Shown one piece after another: positions 1-6,549 of a stretch of DNA of 61,192 bases. Position numbers and translations under genes: made by a program. The stretch lies in IMG/VR virus record IMGVR_UViG_3300031669_000025, positions 1-61,192 of that record; one strand, 5' to 3'. This DNA comes from a virus. How positions within the stretch are numbered: position 1 is the stretch's first letter; each line of letters starts with the position of its first letter. The notes beneath the pieces were generated by a model. That model saw nothing but the letters and a program-made list of their open reading frames with translations, was not told the DNA's origin and searched no databases.

Positions 1-26
1 AATGTTTTATATTTGTTGTTATGTTC
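1..26. repeat. attC-like site, right arm only (cut by window edge)
   Basis: This is the right arm of an integron-like recombination site whose left arm lies outside the window. It nearly repeats the right arm of the complete site ending at 6539: both contain GTTTTATATTTGTTGTTATG. The core box GTTATGTTC (18-26) begins the next cassette. Its exact complement GAACATAAC lies at 199-207, where that cassette's own site begins, as expected for integron cassettes. Confidence 0.6.
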
Positions 27-198
27 TTTTAAAAATGGGGATATGATGCAGTAATGTATCATCGACAAACATAATCTTCTATAACCTCTGGGAATCGGCA
101 CGTTATGGAGTGAAAGAGATGCCAAACTGAAACAGGACGCTAAAAGCCGATATATAGCCGAGTAGGTTGGTCTGGTGCGATAATGCCCCATTTTTATT
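27..198 (+). ncRNA. ORF-less cassette, possible structured RNA
   Basis: This cassette body has no usable open reading frame but looks structured. AAAAATGGGG (31-40) is exactly complementary to CCCCATTTTT (186-195), which would close a long stem that ends in a T-run like a terminator. Inside, ATGATGCA and TGTATCAT flank a GTAA loop (a GNRA-type tetraloop), and GGCA/TGCC and CGGC/GCCG pairs can form. It is visibly more GC-rich than the phage backbone. A small RNA carried as a cassette is my inference; I do not recognise a known RNA family. It could also be a decayed gene. Confidence 0.35.
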
Positions 199-333
199 GA
201 ACATAACGGCTGGCAATAAGAAATGTATGGGATTTAGAAGCAGTAACCTATCCCACTACACGAAATTAAATTAAAGGCACAACTGCACAATTTGGCACTG
301 ACACCCATATATTTTTTATTGTGTGTTATAGCC
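199..333. repeat. attC-like recombination site 2
   Basis: Left box GAACATAAC (199-207), right box GTTATAGCC (325-333). The stem is formed by 214-231 and 304-321 (18 nt, 16 pairs, the two mismatches being G/A that would be G-T wobbles in a folded strand). The unpaired spacer between box and stem is 6 nt on the left and 3 nt on the right, the geometry found at most other sites here. The right box is complementary to 556-564, the end of the next cassette, not to this site's own left box. This is the integron cassette logic, in which the boundary bases travel with the cassette. Confidence 0.75.
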
Positions 334-349
334 AGTTAATTTAAAAACT

Positions 350-553
350 ATGAACAAATTATTACTTACATTGAAAAGAGATTATAACGATTCAATTACT
401 TTAGTCGCAAATAATCACAAAGATTTAGAAGATTACTTACGTTCCAATTATGATTTTCATAAAATAACAGTAAGAGACGATTCTGTTAGTATTGTTGCTC
501 GTGAAGGTTATGAAACAGAGTTTGGAACGCTTGAATGGATACGCCACGTTTAA
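350..553 (+). CDS. Cassette-borne small protein of unknown function
   Basis: A 67-residue protein and the only gene of the cassette bounded by GTTATAGCC (325-333) and GGCTATAAC (556-564). ATG is 24 nt into the cassette after an A/T-rich leader, and the stop is 2 nt before the next site, so the cassette is compact. The sequence is hydrophilic with mixed charge, no signal peptide and no membrane segment. It ends in FGTLEWIRHV. Codons such as CGT, ACG and CGC are used that the phage backbone largely avoids, suggesting a different origin. I recognise no family. Confidence 0.65.
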   Translation: MNKLLLTLKRDYNDSITLVANNHKDLEDYLRSNYDFHKITVRDDSVSIVAREGYETEFGTLEWIRHV

Positions 554-555
554 TT

Positions 556-801
556 GGCTATAACGGACGGGAATAAACGACTTTTAAAAATTATACGATG
601 GAATATACAAAAGCAGATTTAAACTGGTTGATGAGCAAAATGGAATGCACATCAGAACGCTATATGGAAGCGGAAAAAATGATAATTGAGATTATAGATA
701 TGCCTTGGTGGAAGCGTCTATTTTGCGGACGCAAACTACTACGCTTCTTAAAAAGCCGAGACAAGTATAATTTTTAATTGCGTTTATTTATTGTTGTGCT
801 T
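556..801. repeat. attC-like site 3, oversized, with a gene in its loop
   Basis: Left box GGCTATAAC (556-564), right box GTTGTGCTT (793-801). Two stem blocks pair exactly: AATAAACG (572-579) with CGTTTATT (781-788), and TTAAAAATTATAC (584-596) with 765-777. At 246 nt it is much longer than the other sites (65-136 nt) because a 59-codon ORF occupies the loop. The stop codon of that ORF is part of the right stem. The spacers (7 and 4 nt) keep the usual excess of 3 nt on the left. Confidence 0.6.
598..777 (+). CDS. Small basic protein encoded in the loop of an attC-like hairpin
   Basis: A 59-residue ORF (MEYTKADLNW to KSRDKYNF) starting at the ATG just after the left stem and ending in a TAA that belongs to the right stem. 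The C-terminal half contains MPWWKRLFC followed by GRKLLRFLKSR, an amphipathic basic stretch. The compositional coherence and precise fit between the stems suggest a real gene, but it is short and I recognise no family. No Shine-Dalgarno-like sequence is obvious, as is common in Bacteroidota. Confidence 0.5.
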   Translation: MEYTKADLNWLMSKMECTSERYMEAEKMIIEIIDMPWWKRLFCGRKLLRFLKSRDKYNF

Positions 802-821
802 AACGAAGTGGCGTTTTAATG

Positions 822-886
822 AAGCATAACGTATGGTTGTATGATTTCGTTGCTTTTCGCAATGAATTATACAACGTGTTAGTAGC
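822..886. repeat. attC-like recombination site 4 (shortest)
   Basis: Left box AAGCATAAC (822-830), right box GTTAGTAGC (878-886). The stem is 837-853 with 859-874 (one bulged base, two G/A wobbles) around a five-base TTTTC loop. Spacers are 6 nt left and 3 nt right. The left box pairs with GTTGTGCTT (793-801) at 8 of 9 positions, so the cassette between 794 and 830 contains almost nothing but its own ends. The right box is the exact complement of 1496-1504. Confidence 0.75.
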
Positions 887-976
887 TGGCGGTTTAATTA
901 CCCACCACCGCCCGAACGAAGCACTAAAAAAAAGAAAAGCGAAGCGTGGGGATTTTTAATTTTAAAACTAGATATT

Positions 977-1411
977 ATGAAAGATTTTGATTCGATTAAA
1001 GGACTAATTAACAAAGATGCCTTACAAAAAAGCATAGATGCTAACACCGATGGATATGGTGGGGCTTGCGTAAATGTTGCAATAAATGTAATGAAGCATT
1101 TAGACGAGTTTAAGGATGAGTTTAACATTGGTTATAACCCAGACATGACAACACCACACGGCATTATTTGCAAATGTGATGACCAGGGAGGGATTACTGG
1201 CTTTATGGCTGGTGCTGCAAGAAATATAATTGCTAATTGCCACGTTTTAGGATGGAAATTTTACTTGGCTGATACATTAAGTCCATACGATATTGAGAGA
1301 GATGAAGATATTGAAAAAGCGATTAAAAATGTTGTAGATGCTAAACTAGTAAGCTACGATGAAGCAAAAGCATACACTGCTGACTTAATTAAAAGATATA
1401 AATCCAAATAA
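977..1411 (+). CDS. Cassette-borne protein of unknown function
   Basis: A 144-residue, acidic, apparently cytosolic protein, the largest cassette product here. The cassette runs from GTTAGTAGC (878) to GCTACTAAC (1504). The N-terminal third holds CVNVAINVMKHLDEF, and the middle has a Gly/Cys-rich stretch (GIICKCDDQGGITGF) followed by MAGAARNIIANCHVLGW. The C-terminal 40 residues are helical and charged. The start is the ATG after an A/T-rich leader; about 90 nt of cassette precede it. A second reading frame on the opposite strand overlaps but shows no sign of being real. I do not recognise a family. Confidence 0.7.
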   Translation: MKDFDSIKGLINKDALQKSIDANTDGYGGACVNVAINVMKHLDEFKDEFNIGYNPDMTTPHGIICKCDDQGGITGFMAGAARNIIANCHVLGWKFYLADTLSPYDIERDEDIEKAIKNVVDAKLVSYDEAKAYTADLIKRYKSK

Positions 1412-1495
1412 GTTTGAAAAACTTAAAGCGGGTGGGGCTTTTCTTTTTTTGTTCCAATTACGCAGGAACTTTGATACGAGAACTAAACCCCGCTT

Positions 1496-1594
1496 GCTAC
1501 TAACGGTTGGGTGTATGAAACGTAATCTAACCACGAACTTTGATATTAACCACTGAACTATAATAGGTTATGTTTTATACACCTTGTTATGGTT
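1496..1594. repeat. attC-like recombination site 5
   Basis: Left box GCTACTAAC (1496-1504), right box GTTATGGTT (1586-1594). The stem pairs 1510-1529 with 1564-1583 (17 of 20, all three mismatches G against A, hence wobble-compatible). Counting the outer G as unpaired, the spacers are 6 and 3 nt. The right box is the exact complement of AACCATAAC at 1855-1863. Confidence 0.75.
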
Positions 1595-1634
1595 TAGTTA
1601 AAAAATTATTATACAAACTTAAAATAAAAAACAT

Positions 1635-1844
1635 ATGGAAAACAATTTAATGGAAATCGGTAAAAGATTTCATCAACTAAAAAGTGAATTATTACACGGT
1701 GGATACACTGGTGAAATGTTAGAAAATCACATAACAGATGTAATATCTGATGAAATCTTGTCTGAATTAGGTGAGATAGAAAGATATGATGAAGTAAAAA
1801 GAGCGTTAGTTAATATGTTTTTTCTTGGACAACTCTCGAAATAA
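1635..1844 (+). CDS. Cassette-borne small acidic protein, unknown function
   Basis: A 69-residue protein, predicted largely helical and acidic, with no membrane segment. It sits alone in the cassette bounded by GTTATGGTT (1586-1594) and AACCATAAC (1855-1863). The stop codon is 10 nt before the next site. The ATG at 1635 follows a 40-nt A/T-rich leader typical of Bacteroidota genes. An internal Met at codon 6 could also serve as start. I recognise no family. Confidence 0.6.
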   Translation: MENNLMEIGKRFHQLKSELLHGGYTGEMLENHITDVISDEILSELGEIERYDEVKRALVNMFFLGQLSK

Positions 1845-1854
1845 TTTTTTAATT

Positions 1855-1952
1855 AACCATAACGTATTGCAATATGAAACGGTTGCCTTGTAAGACGTTT
1901 CACAATATAGATGCAGTTTTCTGGCAACTGTTTTATATTGCGTGTTATCGGC
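1855..1952. repeat. attC-like recombination site 6
   Basis: This is the clearest site in the window. Left box AACCATAAC (1855-1863), right box GTTATCGGC (1944-1952). The stem is CAATATGAAACGGTTGCC (1870-1887) against 1923-1940, 16 of 18 paired with both mismatches wobble-compatible. Spacers are GTATTG (6 nt) and CGT (3 nt). The loop is about 35 nt. The right box is exactly complementary to GCCGATAAC (2400-2408). Confidence 0.8.
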
Positions 1953-1987
1953 TGCCTTTATTGTTAAATCATTAAAATATCAAATAA

Positions 1988-2395
1988 ATGAAAAGAGAAA
2001 TATTATTTAAAGGGAAATTATCACATTCAAAAGAATGGATTGAAGGCAATTTAATTATTGCACAAAATGGAAAACCTTACATAATTCCATTTGATGTTAT
2101 TGAACCCGATGGGCATCATTTGATTATTGATTCAGATAATCCATTTTGGGTTGATGAAAATACTATTAGTCAATTTATAAACCAAACCGACAAAAATGGT
2201 AAAAAGATTTTTGAAGGCGATTATGATTCAGATGGTAATTGTATAGTTTGGTGCAAAGAATGTAATGGTTTTGAATTTGCTGCAATAGATTTACCAACGA
2301 AAGATATTTGCATCCCATGTCATAGATGCGATGGAAATTTCTTCTTTGGCGACCAAATAAACGACTTTGAGATTGTAGGGAATGTTGCGGATTAA
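1988..2395 (+). CDS. YopX-like protein carried on a cassette
   Basis: A 135-residue protein with the hallmark of the YopX family of phage and mobile-element proteins. It starts MKREILFKGK, has a WIEGNLI stretch, a central DENTISQF, then DKNGKKIFEGDY at about residues 68-79. YopX proteins are widespread on prophages, but their molecular role is unknown. The C-terminal part contains two Cys-x2-Cys pairs (CKEC and CHRC), suggesting a bound metal. This is the last cassette of the array. Its terminal box GCCGATAAC follows the stop by 4 nt and runs directly into the conserved junction with phage backbone. Confidence 0.75.
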   Translation: MKREILFKGKLSHSKEWIEGNLIIAQNGKPYIIPFDVIEPDGHHLIIDSDNPFWVDENTISQFINQTDKNGKKIFEGDYDSDGNCIVWCKECNGFEFAAIDLPTKDICIPCHRCDGNFFFGDQINDFEIVGNVAD

Positions 2396-2399
2396 GGTT

Positions 2400-2441
2400 G
2401 CCGATAACTCGTTTATATATACAGTTCAAAAAATTGAACCA
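2400..2441. other. Cassette array 1 end: attI-like junction motif
   Basis: After the terminal cassette box GCCGATAAC there is no further hairpin. Instead there is a sequence shared with the end of the second array (6709-6751). Both read ATAACT(C/A)GTTTATA, then 9 variable bases, then AAAAAATTGAACCA, with identical total length. Here the variable part creates a small inverted repeat, TTCAAAAAATTGAA. The shared end is best explained as the primary insertion site (attI-like) or as a phage promoter into which cassettes insert. No recombination data exist, so this is inference. Confidence 0.5.
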
Positions 2442-2505
2442 AGAGGAAATCTAACAAAGTAACTTAAAACTAATTTAATGTTTAAATTTACCTATAAATA
2501 ATACA

Positions 2506-2883
2506 ATGAAAAAACTAATTTTAATATTACTCCTATTAATACCTATAACTATATTCTCAAGTCCTCTTCATATTGGTCATGCTAAAGTATATGTTAAATA
2601 TTGTATTACTTCAGATAGACATGATACCTATGATGAAGAAAGTAACTATATAAGAGAATATTGTTCTAATAATGTTCAAGTATTTTATTTCTTTAATAGT
2701 AATAATACTTGCTATGAACAAACTACATTCTATGATAAGTCTATCCTTGCTAAACTTTATACTCAACTATCTAGTTTAACACCTGTTACAACTAATATTT
2801 GGATTGATACTAGTAATGGAGTATACTATGAATTATTAATACAAGATAAAGATACCTATTTCTGTATAAGAAATTGGAAATAA
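2506..2883 (+). CDS. Small exported protein, unknown function
   Basis: A 125-residue protein with a clear N-terminal signal peptide (MKK, a run of Leu/Ile, then a likely cleavage near FSSPL). The mature part has four cysteines (YCITSD, EYCSNN, TCYEQ, YFCIRN) that could form disulfides in the periplasm, and many Tyr, Asn and Thr residues. It is the first backbone gene after cassette array 1. A similar signal-peptide gene follows array 2 at 6810. Export of an early phage product suggests envelope interaction or superinfection control, but that is a guess. Confidence 0.7.
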   Translation: MKKLILILLLLIPITIFSSPLHIGHAKVYVKYCITSDRHDTYDEESNYIREYCSNNVQVFYFFNSNNTCYEQTTFYDKSILAKLYTQLSSLTPVTTNIWIDTSNGVYYELLIQDKDTYFCIRNWK

Positions 2884-2935
2884 TAAATTACTATGAAAAA
2901 AGCATACTTATAGTGTATTAACACCTTGTTAAAAT

Positions 2936-3163
2936 ATGAGAGCATTTATAATAAAACACAGAGGTAAATCAAGATGGCAAAATATGGTATTTGATAGAGA
3001 AATAACTTTTTCTGATAAAGATAAAATATATGCAGGATTATTATTTTTTAGAAAGAAAGATGCTCAAAAATATCTTGAAACATATCAATATAAAGAATAC
3101 TATGAAGTCATTGGTGTGACTATTGATGATTCTAGTAAAGATAATAGGTTTACAAAAACTTAA
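2936..3163 (+). CDS. Hypothetical small basic protein
   Basis: A 75-residue protein, basic at the N-terminus (KHRGKSRWQ), with a middle region LLFFRKKDAQKYLETYQ and a beta-rich end YYEVIGVTIDD. It has no signal peptide or membrane segment. It starts at the ATG after a T/A-rich leader containing a small palindrome (2918-2932), and belongs to the run of small backbone genes that leads into the DNA polymerase. Function is unknown. Confidence 0.65.
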   Translation: MRAFIIKHRGKSRWQNMVFDREITFSDKDKIYAGLLFFRKKDAQKYLETYQYKEYYEVIGVTIDDSSKDNRFTKT

Positions 3164-3190
3164 ATTTATAATTCATAAACTTTAAATACA

Positions 3191-3412
3191 ATGACAAATG
3201 AACAAATTTATAAAAAGGTAGTGGGACATAAGCCAAATAAAAAGTTTGGTATAAAAGGCTCATTTAGTTGGGATGATATAAATAAATTAATGAATGAAAC
3301 AATAGAAAATTACATCATATCTAATGGTATAAAACTTTATTCCCAAGAAGAAATTGATATGGTTTATGATAAAGGTTTTGAAGATGGATGTATTTATTTA
3401 GCAAATAAGTAA
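3191..3412 (+). CDS. Hypothetical small protein
   Basis: A 73-residue hydrophilic protein with an N-terminal lysine-rich segment (KKVVGHKPNKKFGIKG) and an acidic helical C-terminal half ending YDKGFEDGCIYLANK. It lies 28 nt after the previous gene and 15 nt before the next. It resembles the many small early proteins of gut phages in size and composition, but I cannot assign a family. Confidence 0.65.
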   Translation: MTNEQIYKKVVGHKPNKKFGIKGSFSWDDINKLMNETIENYIISNGIKLYSQEEIDMVYDKGFEDGCIYLANK

Positions 3413-3427
3413 TAAATTTTAAATGTA

Positions 3428-3634
3428 ATGAAACATCAATTTAATATTAGAAGAAGAAGCTATGTTTCAGTAATAACTCCAGAAATAGAGTATATTGTAG
3501 AACATAAGAATATAGGTTATAAATCTAACTTTATATCAGCAAAGTTAAGTATGAAACCTACAACAGTAAGTTATATCCTTAAAAGATATACACTTAAAGA
3601 TAAGAATAACAAGTATATAATGCATAATAAATAA
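3428..3634 (+). CDS. Small helix-turn-helix-like protein
   Basis: A 68-residue, strongly basic protein. Residues about 22-50 (IEYIVEHKNIG, then FISAKLSMKPTTVSYILKR) have the spacing of a helix-turn-helix in which a short helix precedes a recognition helix starting at PTTVSYI. That suggests DNA binding, possibly as an early regulator. It shares one base with the DNA polymerase start (TAATG overlap), so the two are co-transcribed. The HTH call is from pattern only. Confidence 0.6.
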   Translation: MKHQFNIRRRSYVSVITPEIEYIVEHKNIGYKSNFISAKLSMKPTTVSYILKRYTLKDKNNKYIMHNK

Positions 3635-5508
3635 TGATTCATTTCATAAGCACACAAAAAATCATAGAAACAGATGAAATAAGAGAATCTACTGTAGAGG
3701 AAGCATTAAATTATCTTAATAATTTAGATATAATTGGATTAGATTTAGAAACTACGGGATTTGATCCATATAAAGATAAAATATTATTAATGCAATTAGG
3801 TGATAGAGAGAATCAATATGTTATAGATACAATTACAGTAGATATTCTTATTTTTAAAGAATTACTAGAAAGTGATAGGTTATTTATAGGTCAAAATATA
3901 AAATTTGATTTAAGATTTTTATTAGTTCAAAAAATTATAGTAAAAGATGTTTATGATACCTATATTGTTGAAGAAATTTTATATAATGGTATTGTAGGAA
4001 TAAGAAAAAGTTTAGATTATATAGCAGAAAGATATTGCAAAGTATTTCTTGATAAATCTATTAGAGGAAATATTCATAGAGAAGGAAATTCTTATAGAGT
4101 TATAAGATATGCAGCTGATGATGTAAAGTATCTACATGAAATTAGAGAGAAACAGTTACTAGATGTATATAAAAAGGATTTAAATAGATCAATAGAACTT
4201 AATAACTTATTTGTTCCAGTTCTTGCCTATGTTGAAATATCTGGATTTACTTTAGATAGTAGCAAGTGGAAAGAAAAAATGAGACAAGATAAAATAGAAT
4301 TAGAATCTAGACTAAATATTTTAAATAATTATATACTTGATAATAAAATAGACCAATTTATAGAGAAACAACTAGATTTATTTAATTCTAATACTACAGT
4401 TACAATAAATTGGAAATCTCCAAAACAAGTTGTAGAATTTCTAAAAATTATAGGTATTGATTCTAGGGAATTAGATAAAGATTCTGGAGAATTAAAATGG
4501 AAAGCAAATGCTACAGTATTACAGAAGAAAATAAGTGAAAATCCTATTATATCTACATTTATAGAGTATGGAGAATATTATAAAAAATGTTCTACTTATG
4601 GGGAGAACTTTTTAAAACAAATCCATCCTATAACTGGAAAATTACATACTAAGTTTCAACAATGGATGAAAACTGGTAGAATGTCTTCAGGTGGGAAGGA
4701 TAAAAGTGCTAATATTGAATATATAAACTTTCAAAATATCCCAGCAGATAGTGAAACTAGAAGTTGTTTTGTTGCTTCTGAAGGTAATATATTAATAGAT
4801 GCAGATTATTCTGGCCAAGAACAAATAGTTTTAGCTAATAAGTCCTTAGACCCAAATATTCTAGAGTTTTATGATAAGAAATTGGGAGATATGCATTCCT
4901 ATATTGCTAAATTATGTTTTAAAGAAGAGTTAGAAGGTATTGAACTCAGTGATGTAAAGAAGTTAAGACCAGATTTAAGACAACTTGCTAAAGCAGCAGG
5001 TTTTGCGATAAATTATGGTGGCAATGGATTTACTATAGCAAACAATTTAAATGTATCTCAAGATTTAGGAGATAAAGTATATGAAGCATATTTTAAAGCA
5101 TTTCCAGGATTAAAGAATTATTTTGATGGTGGATATAAAAATGCTAAAATGAGACATTATATTCTTTATAATGAAGTTACCAGAGATAAATTCTTTATTC
5201 CTTATTCTATGAAGGATGGGGAAATAAAAAGAGCATCAATGAATTTTCCTATACAAGGAACATCAGCTTCAATTACTAAATATGCAGCAATTTTATACTA
5301 TAGAAAATTACTAGAAAGAAATTTACTTTTTAAAATATTTATACCTAATATAATTCATGATGAAATTATACTAGATTGTCCTAAAGAAATAGCAAATGAA
5401 GAAAGTATAGTATTAAAACAATGTATGGAAGATGCAGGAGTAAGATTTAACCAAACTAGAGTTCCATTGTATGCAGAACCATGTATTACAGAATTTTGGA
5501 AACATTAA
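3634..5508 (+). CDS. polA-like: Family A DNA polymerase with 3'-5' exonuclease domain
   Basis: A 624-residue replicative polymerase. The N-terminal proofreading exonuclease has Exo I DLETTGFDP (about residues 37-45), Exo II GQNIKFDLRF and Exo III YAADDVKYL (about 159). The polymerase domain has motif A DADYSGQEQ (about 389), motif B RQLAKAAGFAINYGG (about 449) and motif C HDEIILD (about 575), so all metal-binding acidic residues are present. There is no 5'-3' exonuclease domain; that activity may come from the FEN-like protein at 26350. Length fits phage family A enzymes. The gene lies between the two cassette arrays and overlaps the preceding gene by one base. Confidence 0.95.
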   Translation: MIHFISTQKIIETDEIRESTVEEALNYLNNLDIIGLDLETTGFDPYKDKILLMQLGDRENQYVIDTITVDILIFKELLESDRLFIGQNIKFDLRFLLVQKIIVKDVYDTYIVEEILYNGIVGIRKSLDYIAERYCKVFLDKSIRGNIHREGNSYRVIRYAADDVKYLHEIREKQLLDVYKKDLNRSIELNNLFVPVLAYVEISGFTLDSSKWKEKMRQDKIELESRLNILNNYILDNKIDQFIEKQLDLFNSNTTVTINWKSPKQVVEFLKIIGIDSRELDKDSGELKWKANATVLQKKISENPIISTFIEYGEYYKKCSTYGENFLKQIHPITGKLHTKFQQWMKTGRMSSGGKDKSANIEYINFQNIPADSETRSCFVASEGNILIDADYSGQEQIVLANKSLDPNILEFYDKKLGDMHSYIAKLCFKEELEGIELSDVKKLRPDLRQLAKAAGFAINYGGNGFTIANNLNVSQDLGDKVYEAYFKAFPGLKNYFDGGYKNAKMRHYILYNEVTRDKFFIPYSMKDGEIKRASMNFPIQGTSASITKYAAILYYRKLLERNLLFKIFIPNIIHDEIILDCPKEIANEESIVLKQCMEDAGVRFNQTRVPLYAEPCITEFWKH

Positions 5509-5523
5509 TTAAATAAACTAATT

Positions 5524-5820
5524 ATGGGACAAGCAGTAAGTAAAAAGATCGTAGAATATCTAACCTACGAGGAGTTCAAGCAGCAACTGAAACTTCTCGA
5601 AACTACATCAACAACCAATTTTTTCAGGGATGTTCCAGTATACATTTCCAGTGATGGTAAAGGATGTATTATTGCTCTAATAGGTAACTTTATTTATTTT
5701 AATAAAGAGGATATTCTTATTGTAGATGAAATAGGTGATAATCCCCTTAAAGCCATCACCAAGGAGCAGTTCAATGAGGACTATACTCCCATTGAGGAGA
5801 TAAAGGTTAACCCAGTTTAA
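5524..5820 (+). CDS. Hypothetical protein with host-like codon use
   Basis: A 98-residue protein starting 15 nt after the polymerase stop. The N-terminal region LTYEEFKQQLKLL is helical. The middle is beta-rich (VPVYISSDGKGCIIALIGNFIYF) and the end repeats the phrase KAITKEQFNEDYTPIEEI. Codons such as CTC, GAG, CAG and ACC, rare in the neighbouring polymerase gene, are common here, hinting at recent acquisition. It ends just before the 17-nt repeat that flanks cassette array 2. No family recognised. Confidence 0.65.
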   Translation: MGQAVSKKIVEYLTYEEFKQQLKLLETTSTTNFFRDVPVYISSDGKGCIIALIGNFIYFNKEDILIVDEIGDNPLKAITKEQFNEDYTPIEEIKVNPV

Positions 5821-5834
5821 AAACTAAAGATATG
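5818..5834 (+). repeat. 17-nt direct repeat, copy 1
   Basis: TAAAAACTAAAGATATG occurs exactly here and at 6796-6812, on either side of cassette array 2. Both copies end in a start codon: this one opens a 17-codon ORF, the other opens the exported-protein gene at 6810. It may be a leader shared by duplicated gene starts, or a scar of the event that placed the array. Confidence 0.6.
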
Positions 5835-5885
5835 GAAGTAAAAGAATTTATTGGAGAAAAGGTAGTCTATGATGATCTAGATTAG
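5832..5885 (+). pseudogene. 17-codon ORF, possibly a truncated gene start
   Basis: The ORF reads MEVKEFIGEKVVYDDLD and then stops, about 40 nt before cassette array 2. The leader is identical to that of the gene at 6810 (17-nt repeat). VKEFIGEKVVYDD looks like a normal protein start, so this may be the remnant of a gene cut short near the insertion site. It could also be a tiny intact peptide or chance. Confidence 0.3.
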
Positions 5886-5925
5886 TTTACGTATAATTAG
5901 TATATAATGTTCATTAAAAATTGTA

Positions 5926-6058
5926 CCCTAACGTTAAGTATATGGCAAGGTGGGGATTAAAACGTGCTGCCCTATCGAGCCAAAAGAAAGTAAATTAACA
6001 GCACAAATATTGCAAACTGGAATACGCCCCCAATTTGCTATATACATTGTTAGGGTGC
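5926..6058. repeat. attC-like recombination site 7 (left end of array 2)
   Basis: Left box CCCTAAC (5926-5932), right box GTTAGGGTGC (6049-6058). The stem is 5938-5955 with 6028-6045 (15 of 18). Spacers are 5 and 3 nt. The left box follows AAAAATTGTACC, which resembles the AAAAAATTGAACC at the right end of the array, so the array appears to sit inside a short imperfect direct repeat of backbone sequence. The 10-base right box is exactly complementary to 6404-6413. Confidence 0.75.
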
Positions 6059-6074
6059 GTTTATTCTTATTAAA

Positions 6075-6401
6075 ATGGAAGCAAAAGAAGAAAAATTTAA
6101 AATAGAGGTAAGATTCTCAAAAAATAGACACTACCCTGAATATGGAAGTGAAGCATATAGTATTGAAAGCCATTCTATTTATATTCCGTATGGTAAAAGA
6201 TTTGATTTTAAAAATAGTAGCAGGGCAATAGAATTTATAAAAGGCAGAATTGATTCAAAAGTTTTAGAACATTTCGATTCTGTTTGCATAACAAAATGGC
6301 GTGGTTACGGAGGAACTTACGAATATTTGAAGGAATGTAAAGAAAAAAGCGACACCAAACCAATTGATAAAGAATTTGCTGAAAGTATACTGTTTTTTTA
6401 A
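6075..6401 (+). CDS. Cassette-borne protein of unknown function
   Basis: A 108-residue hydrophilic protein in the cassette bounded by GTTAGGGTGC (6049-6058) and GCACCCTAAC (6404-6413). It starts MEAKEEKFKIEVRFSKNRH and contains two Tyr/Ser-rich beta-like stretches (YSIESHSIYIPYG) and a Gly-Thr-Tyr stretch (KWRGYGGTYEYLKE). The start lies 25 nt into the cassette after an A/T-rich leader. The stop is 2 nt before the next site. It has no signal peptide or membrane segment, and I recognise no family. Confidence 0.65.
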   Translation: MEAKEEKFKIEVRFSKNRHYPEYGSEAYSIESHSIYIPYGKRFDFKNSSRAIEFIKGRIDSKVLEHFDSVCITKWRGYGGTYEYLKECKEKSDTKPIDKEFAESILFF

Positions 6402-6403
6402 AT

Positions 6404-6539
6404 GCACCCTAACGGTTGCAAATATAAAATCGGTGGGATTTTACTCACCGACTTTGATAAATTGAATTAATGTAACTTAAACAGACTGGGCTAACAAGAC
6501 CACTAACACCCCACTGTTTTATATTTGTTGTTATGTGGC
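6404..6539. repeat. attC-like recombination site 8
   Basis: Left box GCACCCTAAC (6404-6413), right box GTTATGTGGC (6530-6539). The left stem, 6420-6437, pairs with 6509-6526 through ten perfect A/T pairs, then one bulge and a GTGGG block. Spacers are GGTTGC (6 nt) and GTT (3 nt). The right arm nearly repeats the fragment at 1-26, so closely related sites occur in both arrays. The right box is exactly complementary to 6709-6718. Confidence 0.8.
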
Positions 6540-6549
6540 GTTAATTATT

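Noticed and set aside
898-1128. Opposite-strand ORF in cassette 4
   Set aside because: Low-complexity hydrophobic translation overlapping a better + strand gene and part of the cassette leader.
199-1952. Hairpins as simple intrinsic terminators
   Set aside because: They lack consistent T-runs after the right arm, keep fixed spacer lengths and boxes, and differ from the real terminators at 16840, 20307 and 22779.
1-2441. CRISPR array
   Set aside because: The repeats vary in sequence and length, are spaced by whole genes, and have paired arms and box complementarity rather than identical repeats with uniform spacers.
2918-2932. TTAACACCTTGTTAA as another recombination site
   Set aside because: It is a short perfect palindrome without arms, 6/3 spacers or a partner box.
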